DNA of 64,000 bases from Chenopodium formosanum (lineage: Eukaryota; Streptophyta; Magnoliopsida; Caryophyllales; Amaranthaceae), in assembly GCA_024500155.1 (NCBI GenBank), contig CM044872.1, positions 54,503,460 through 54,567,459 on the forward strand, written 5' to 3'. Made by a program: the position numbers and the translations under genes. Under the pieces are notes generated by a model, which was not told the origin of the DNA, made no database searches, and worked only from the letters and a program-made list of their open reading frames with translations. Below, one piece after another: positions 59,293 to 64,000 of the stretch. Position 1 is the stretch's first letter, and every line of letters starts with the position of its first letter.

Positions 59293-59769
59293 ATGCAGGT
59301 TCCAGTGAGGGGGAACAACACTTGGTACCTCGACAGTAGTTGTTCCAAGTACATGACTGGAGAAAAATCTAGATTTCTCTCACTGGATGCCTATTATGGT
59401 GGGACTGTGACCTTTGGTGATAACATGAAAGGAGATATTGTTGCTATTGGCAAAGTAGGAAGGTCAAGTTTCCATGCTATTGATAATGTATTTTTGGTCG
59501 AGGGTTTGAAACACAATTTGTTAAGTATTTCTCAATTTTGTGACAAAGGTAATTCTGTTAGCTTTACTTCAAATAAATGTAAAATCATCCACAATGACAC
59601 TAGGAACATAATCTTAGAAGGAACTCGTAAAGGGAACACATATGTTGTGGATCTTAACGAGGTTCCTAACAGCAGTCTAACATGTCTTAGTGTTATTCAG
59701 GATGATCCTTTATTATGGCACAAAATATTTGGTCATGCTAGTTTCACTTCGCTTGATAAACTTAGATAA
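59293..59769 (+). pseudogene. Copia protease and pre-integrase segment
   Basis: The protease active site is DSSCSKYMTG where the family has Asp-Ser-Gly; the Gly is replaced by Ser, likely inactivating. VFLVEGLKHNLLSISQFCD and KCKIIHNDTRNI are typical. The gag-pre-integrase motif LLWHKIFGHASFTSLDKLR follows and ends at a TAA where copia elements normally continue. Confidence 0.85.
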
Positions 59770-60045
59770 AAGAAATTAGTGGAAGGACTTCCTTGCATTA
59801 AGTTCCTATATGATAAAGTGTGTGATTGATAAGTGTTTTATTTGTCCACTTATCATGGCTTTTTAAAACACAATTTTGTACTCTTTCCCCTACTTCAATC
59901 CCTTTTTCTAACTCTTTTTGTGCATACTTGCATCTTTTGGCTTCCCCGTTTCTTTTTACGTGTGTGCTCGTGTTTGTAGGTGCAATGAGATTATGGTTAA
60001 GTAGCATGAGCATGAAGACATACTCTTTGGAAGCAAAGGAAAGCA

Positions 60046-60256
60046 GGAGCGGGCGTGCACCCTCAGAGGAGCGGCCGCTCCTCATCCCAGCACTACATTC
60101 TGCCTCCCCCTGCACATAAAGGAGCGGGCGTGCAGCCTTCAAGGAGCGGGCGCTCCTGCCTGTTTTCCTGCATTCTGCCCCAAACTGCACATAAAGGAGA
60201 GGGCATGCAGAGAGCCCAGGAGCGGGCGCTCCATACAGAGGAGCGGGCGCTCCTCC
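60046..60256 (+). repeat. GC-rich hairpin array in the gypsy LTR
   Basis: Three to four units of about 75 bp, each pairing a GGAGCGGGCGTGCA-type block with a palindrome GGAGCGGGCGCTCC (once GGAGCGGCCGCTCC). Spacer blocks CATTCTGCC and CTGCACATAAA recur. It ends about 50 bp before the TATA box. Confidence 0.85.
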
Positions 60257-60305
60257 TGTTCTGAAGCCCCGATTTTGACGGATTTTACGATGTAATTTTT
60301 GGGCA

Positions 60306-60313
60306 TATAAATA
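60306..60313 (+). promoter_or_regulatory. TATA box of the gypsy LTR
   Basis: TATAAATA followed by GGACGC, inside the LTR and downstream of the hairpin array. Confidence 0.65.
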
Positions 60314-61419
60314 GGACGCTTGGCTTCAGTTTTCGGGATCTTCTTCCCCTTTTAGTTTTCTTAGGTCCTTAGTTTCTCTCAACCCTCATTAATTAGCTTA
60401 GATCTTCTCAAACTCAATCATTGTAATAGATTAATTGAAGATTGTTCTCTTGAATTCAACAACAATTTCTCAACTTTGAAGCATTTTAAGTAATCTCTTT
60501 CCTCTATCACTTACTCTTTAATTTCAGTTTTTATTTACTTTGAATTGTTAATTTCTCTCTTGATCTTGCTTAATTGTTGTTGCATGTCCAATCTACCTTA
60601 TTCCCACTACTCCTATCAACTTGTTAACTTAATGCTTGAATTGGAACTTGTTGTTTTGATGTCCCTCACCATGTTTAGTGAGTAGTTAATTAGCTAGGGG
60701 TTGGGTGAAGACCCAACTAAGCCATGGGTTGATTGATGTTTGTGCTTGTATGTTCATTTTGGGTTGATGATTGATTGTTAAAGAGTTGGTTAATTGCATG
60801 TGTAATTGGATGGCCACTTATTGCTCATGTATTCACTTCTATGCTTGCATTGAGAGATGAAGTCTAGTTGTAAGCCTTTTCTTATATGGTTATGCTAAAT
60901 TCCTCTTGATTATGGTTCCTTGTTTGAATGATGTAGTAGTCTTAGTTGCAACAATTAGGTGAGAAATCTCAATTGCTTGTGCTTTAATGCTTTCTTGGAC
61001 CGATCAAAAGACAAACCCGAGTTAGTAGTCTACTTCTCATCGTTAAGACTTGGTTGGCCTATCTTGTTAGTTGAGTTTGGCTTAGGAATGCTAGTGTTGT
61101 GGCTTCGAAAGAAGGCAACATTGAGTGCCCTCTCTATCACCCAAATTGTGTTCATGCTTGCCTAGTGTTTTGATCCATTGGCTTGGTTGGCGTCGATTCC
61201 CATTTCCCCCTAGTGTTTGTCTCCATAGTAGTTACCTAATCAAAACCCCCAATTTGTGACCGAACTAGATTGCAACCGTTTCATACTCTCGGTGTACTTA
61301 CCCATTCTCTGTGGATACGATCCTCTACTTACCCTAGACTTGTCTTAGGTTGGTTTAGGTATAATTATTGTTTGGTTTTAGGGTGATTGTCCAACGACCG
61401 ATTATCCCCTCTGCCAAAA

Positions 61420-61437
61420 TGGCGCCGTTGCCGGGGA
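61420..61437 (+). other. Gypsy primer-binding site
   Basis: TGGCGCCGTTGCCGGGGA, the conserved PBS of Athila/Tat-type plant elements, three bases after the probable LTR end. Confidence 0.85.
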
Positions 61438-61554
61438 ATGGCGTTAAGCATTGAGTTACTTATGAGATATGTGAGACTAGTTCATTTGTATAGCTTTATT
61501 TTTCTTTGTTTTCTTTGACTAACCTACTAATCTCCCTTCTAGTCTTCTTTGTTT

Positions 61555-62319
61555 ATGCCCAAACGCATTAATAGGACACTTCCTCTAGTGCCGTTGAATC
61601 TTGAGCTTGAAAAAGTAGTAAGGGCAAATCGAAGAGAAAAGAGGGCTATAGCTTGTGGTGCCACATCAAGTGAGGCACAAGTGGTAGTTGAGTCCGATCA
61701 CTCTAGTTCTAGTGAATCTAGTGGAGGCACCATTCCATTAGAGTCACCAAGGGCGAATTCTCCAACTTCTTCACCTATTCAAGACTTTGAAATGGCCGCT
61801 CCGAACAAGACTTTAAGAGAGTTTGGTGTTCCTCCTCCGTATCAAGAAGCAAGTGGGATTGCTACTCCCGCTTTTGAAGCAAACAACTTTGAGATAAGGC
61901 CCGCCCTTATCACCTTGATTGAGGGTCATCAATTCTCCGGGGCAAAGCATGAAGATCCCATTGCACATCTCAAGCAATTCACACGGTATTGTAGCACCGT
62001 GAAGGCAAATGGGGTGACTCCGGAGTACATTCTCTTAAGCATGTTCAAATTCTCTTTAACGGGCAAGGCAAGTGATTGGCTTGATAGGTTGCCTCCGAAC
62101 TCATTGAATACATGGAATGAGGTGACTTCGGCATTCCTTGGGAGGTTCATTCCTCTTGGGAAAACGGCGGAGTTGAGGTCCAAGATTTCGAACTTTCAAC
62201 AAGAGCCCGATGAGTCTCTTTATGATGCTTGGGAGAGATTCAAGAGCTACCAACAACAATGCCCCCACCATGGCATGGAAGATTGGCTCATGCTCCATAG
62301 GTTTATAGAGGACTCTTGA
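61555..62319 (+). CDS. Gypsy gag, N-terminal and core part
   Basis: ATG at 61555 (MPKRINRTLPLVP). A Ser-rich linker leads to the retrotransposon gag core: FEIRPALITLIEGHQFSGA, DPIAHLKQFTRYCSTVK, SLTGKASDWLDRLPPNS and FLGRFIPLGKTAELRSKI. The frame ends RFIEDS-stop; the natural continuation (ILLDGASGGPIM...) is in another frame from 62330, so there is a frameshift. Confidence 0.88.
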   Translation: MPKRINRTLPLVPLNLELEKVVRANRREKRAIACGATSSEAQVVVESDHSSSSESSGGTIPLESPRANSPTSSPIQDFEMAAPNKTLREFGVPPPYQEASGIATPAFEANNFEIRPALITLIEGHQFSGAKHEDPIAHLKQFTRYCSTVKANGVTPEYILLSMFKFSLTGKASDWLDRLPPNSLNTWNEVTSAFLGRFIPLGKTAELRSKISNFQQEPDESLYDAWERFKSYQQQCPHHGMEDWLMLHRFIEDS

Positions 62320-62329
62320 GATCGGACCG

Positions 62330-63266
62330 CATACTCTTGGATGGAGCATCGGGAGGACCTATCATGAACAAGCCACCCACGGAGGCACTAAAGATCATAG
62401 AGGATGTAGTTCAAAACTACACCGATTGGAGCCCCGATGAGAGAAGCATTTCCAAGAAAGGAGGAAAGTATGAGGTAAATGCTATAAACATGATTAATTC
62501 AAAATTAGATGCTTTATCTTCTAAGTTTGATCAATTGCAATCCTCTTCTCTATCCCCTTCCCCACGTCAAAATTCACATGCATATAGTTCTTTAAATGAT
62601 AACATGTCAATACAAATGATGTCTTGTGATGCTTGTGGAAGTGATGATCATGTGACTTCGGAATGCTATTTGCTAAATGATGCATGTTCCCCTTCCCCTT
62701 CCATGGAACAAGTAAATGCAATCAACAATGGTCAAACCAATCCTAGGTATGACCCTTATTCCAACACCTACAATGAGGGATGGAAACATCACCCAAACTT
62801 TGGTTGTAAAGGGGGCCAAACCCAAGGAAATGGTCAAGGTCAATATAGTGGCCAAAGGAATGTTCAAAATAATCAAGGAAACTATAGGAACCAAGGTAAT
62901 GGTAACTATGTGTCAAACAACCAAGTAAATCAACAAAATGACAATAGGTATCACCAAAGAGGTCAATATTCGTCTAATCATAACCCACCCGGTTTTAATG
63001 GAGGAAATAGACCTACCCTTGCTCCTATCCCTCAACCTCCTCTCCAACTTCAAGCTCCCCCTCCTAAGTCAAGTCTAGAAACAACAATGGAAAATTTTGT
63101 TAATGCTCAAACCAAGAAAACCAATGACTTAGAGGAGTCTATCAAGCAAGTGCAAGTCCACAATAAGATGCTAGAAATTCAATTAACTCAATTAGTTAAT
63201 GCACTTAAAAGTAACAATTCTAGCACCTCTTTTCCTAGTCAAGAAGAACATTGTAGGCAATCATGA
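62330..63266 (+). pseudogene. Gypsy gag C-terminal part with zinc knuckle
   Basis: Continues the gag core (LLDGASGGPIMNKPPTEALK). It contains a knuckle CDACGSDDHVTSEC near 62625-62665 and a long Asn/Gln/Gly-rich region typical of Athila-like gag. It ends at a TGA just before the protease frame. Confidence 0.82.
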
Positions 63267-64000
63267 CTAGATGTGGGACTAGCATAGATGAAACTCCACC
63301 CATGAGCTTGCAAAAAGAGAGTGAGAATGAGGATGTTAGAGAAGAAAAACAATGTGAGGAGTCCAAGTCAAGTGCGGATGAGATAGTTGTCATGAGTGAG
63401 TCCACCACGGTGAGCTTAACTGAAAATTGTAGTGCAATTATCAAAAACCACTCTCCCACTAAACTAAAAGACCCCGGAAGTTTCTCTATTCCTTGCTCTA
63501 TTAAGAACATTTCCTTTGAGAATGCCCTATGTGATCTAGGAGCTAGTGTGAGTTTGATGCCTTTTTCGGTTTATGAGAAGCTTGGTATAGGTGGTTTGGT
63601 ACCCACTAATGTCACTCTTCAACTTGCCGATGGATCCACCAAATTCCCTAAGGGTAAGGTTGAGGATGTCCCTCTCAAGGTAGGTAATTTCACCATTCCG
63701 GTTGATTTTATTGTGCTAGGAATGACGGAAGATGCCCTCACCCCTATTATCCTAGGTCGACCTTTCTTAGCAACGGGTGGTGCAATCATTGATGTAAGGG
63801 AAGGAAAACTCACATTAAATGTGGGTGATGATGAATTTTGTCTTACTATTGACCCCAAAAGAGGATGTCCTTCCCCCATGAAAGATTGCATGACCCTAGA
63901 GGCTATTAGTGATAATGATTTGCATATGTTGAGAACGCTTTGTGCTACTAATCCTCTTTTCAATGTCCATGAGTCAAAGAAAGGTTTGGATAGGTTTGAT
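63263..64000 (+). CDS. Gypsy aspartic protease region, open to window end
   Basis: The frame is open from ATG at 63263 (MTRCGTSIDETPP) to base 64000. The aspartic protease site is CDLGASVSLMP (family DxGA), with a second signature ILGRPFLATGGAIID. It is one frame off from the gag end. The product would cleave the polyprotein; reverse transcriptase is expected next, past the window. Confidence 0.82.
   Translation, partial: MTRCGTSIDETPPMSLQKESENEDVREEKQCEESKSSADEIVVMSESTTVSLTENCSAIIKNHSPTKLKDPGSFSIPCSIKNISFENALCDLGASVSLMPFSVYEKLGIGGLVPTNVTLQLADGSTKFPKGKVEDVPLKVGNFTIPVDFIVLGMTEDALTPIILGRPFLATGGAIIDVREGKLTLNVGDDEFCLTIDPKRGCPSPMKDCMTLEAISDNDLHMLRTLCATNPLFNVHESKKGLDRFD

Larger units (their letters stand above)
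56173..59826 (+). mobile_element. Ty1/copia LTR retrotransposon, 5' part, interrupted by a gypsy element
   Basis: The 5' LTR is about 56173-57406 (TGTTGA...TAACA). PBS TGGTATCAGAGC (initiator tRNA-Met) is at 57409-57420. Coding parts follow in gag-protease-integrase order with several stops. At 59826 the integrase zinc-finger start (YDKVCD) is cut by the LTR of the gypsy element; GTGAT before the break may be its target duplication. The rest of the copia element should lie beyond 64000. Confidence 0.88.
59827..64000 (+). mobile_element. Ty3/gypsy LTR retrotransposon (Athila/Tat-like), runs off the window
   Basis: The 5' LTR is 59827 to about 61416. PBS TGGCGCCGTTGCCGGGGA at 61420-61437 is the tRNA-Asp-type site of many plant gypsy elements. 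gag and protease follow in plus-strand order with frameshifts. Reverse transcriptase and integrase would be beyond 64000. It is inserted in a copia integrase and is therefore younger than that copia. Confidence 0.88.

Noticed and set aside
59826..60264. Open frames over the GC-rich LTR array
   Set aside because: Created by repetitive GC-rich hairpins; no domain and inside an LTR.

Overview
This window looks like nuclear DNA of a flowering plant, most likely a dicot. It is AT-rich, has spliced genes with GT/AG introns, wall-associated kinase (WAK) genes with the usual three-exon layout, an ankyrin/PGG membrane-protein gene, and dense plant-type transposons (LTR copia and gypsy, LINE, Mutator, CACTA, Stowaway-like MITEs, a SMART mini-retrotransposon). 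I cannot name the species from sequence alone.

Layout. 1-2833 is the 3' part of an LTR retrotransposon. 3535-47200 is a decaying tandem WAK cluster, all on the minus strand. Copy A (exon 1 at 3535-4492) is followed only by transposon sequence up to the window edge. Copy B (7009-11734) is the one complete gene, predicted at 785 aa. Copy C (13324-23850) has all three exons but is dead through a lost start frame, three stop codons, a 4-nt deletion and a Mutator-type MITE inside the kinase; its 6.7-kb second intron holds a LINE that is itself split by a 2.4-kb solo LTR. Copy E survives only as a promoter and signal-peptide scrap, cut in two by a 13.7-kb Mutator-like element (25128-38818). Copy D (43577-47200) keeps exons 1 and 2, but its kinase exon stops a few bases from the stop codon of the ankyrin/PGG gene (40276-43568, plus strand). 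That ankyrin gene has five clean exons and one extra T in a T-run that breaks the frame.

The 13.7-kb Mutator element has a perfect 9-bp target duplication. It carries a FAR1/MULE transposase with a SWIM zinc finger on the plus strand and a Ulp1-type (C48) protease gene on the minus strand, so the two genes converge. A 1437-bp CACTA element with a 3-bp duplication sits in its right end. The transposase ends in a run of short in-phase mini-exons that look duplicated.

The right third is nearly all transposon. 48752-53175 and 53271-56172 are two copies of a TIR element family embedded in TA microsatellites. Each copy holds a minisatellite built on TTTAGAACATAGG and a convergent pair of full-length tRNA-like cloverleaves with intact A and B boxes but a 6-nt anticodon loop. 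56173-59826 is a copia element. It is interrupted by a gypsy element (59827 to the window end) whose LTR carries a GC-rich hairpin array just upstream of its TATA box, as does the unrelated LTR at 880-2833.

How it fits together: the WAK paralogs share promoter parts (W-boxes, an AGCTTAATTAAGCT palindrome, a TATA-like stretch), which suggests a defence or cell-wall sensing cluster under birth-and-death evolution, with transposons breaking most copies.
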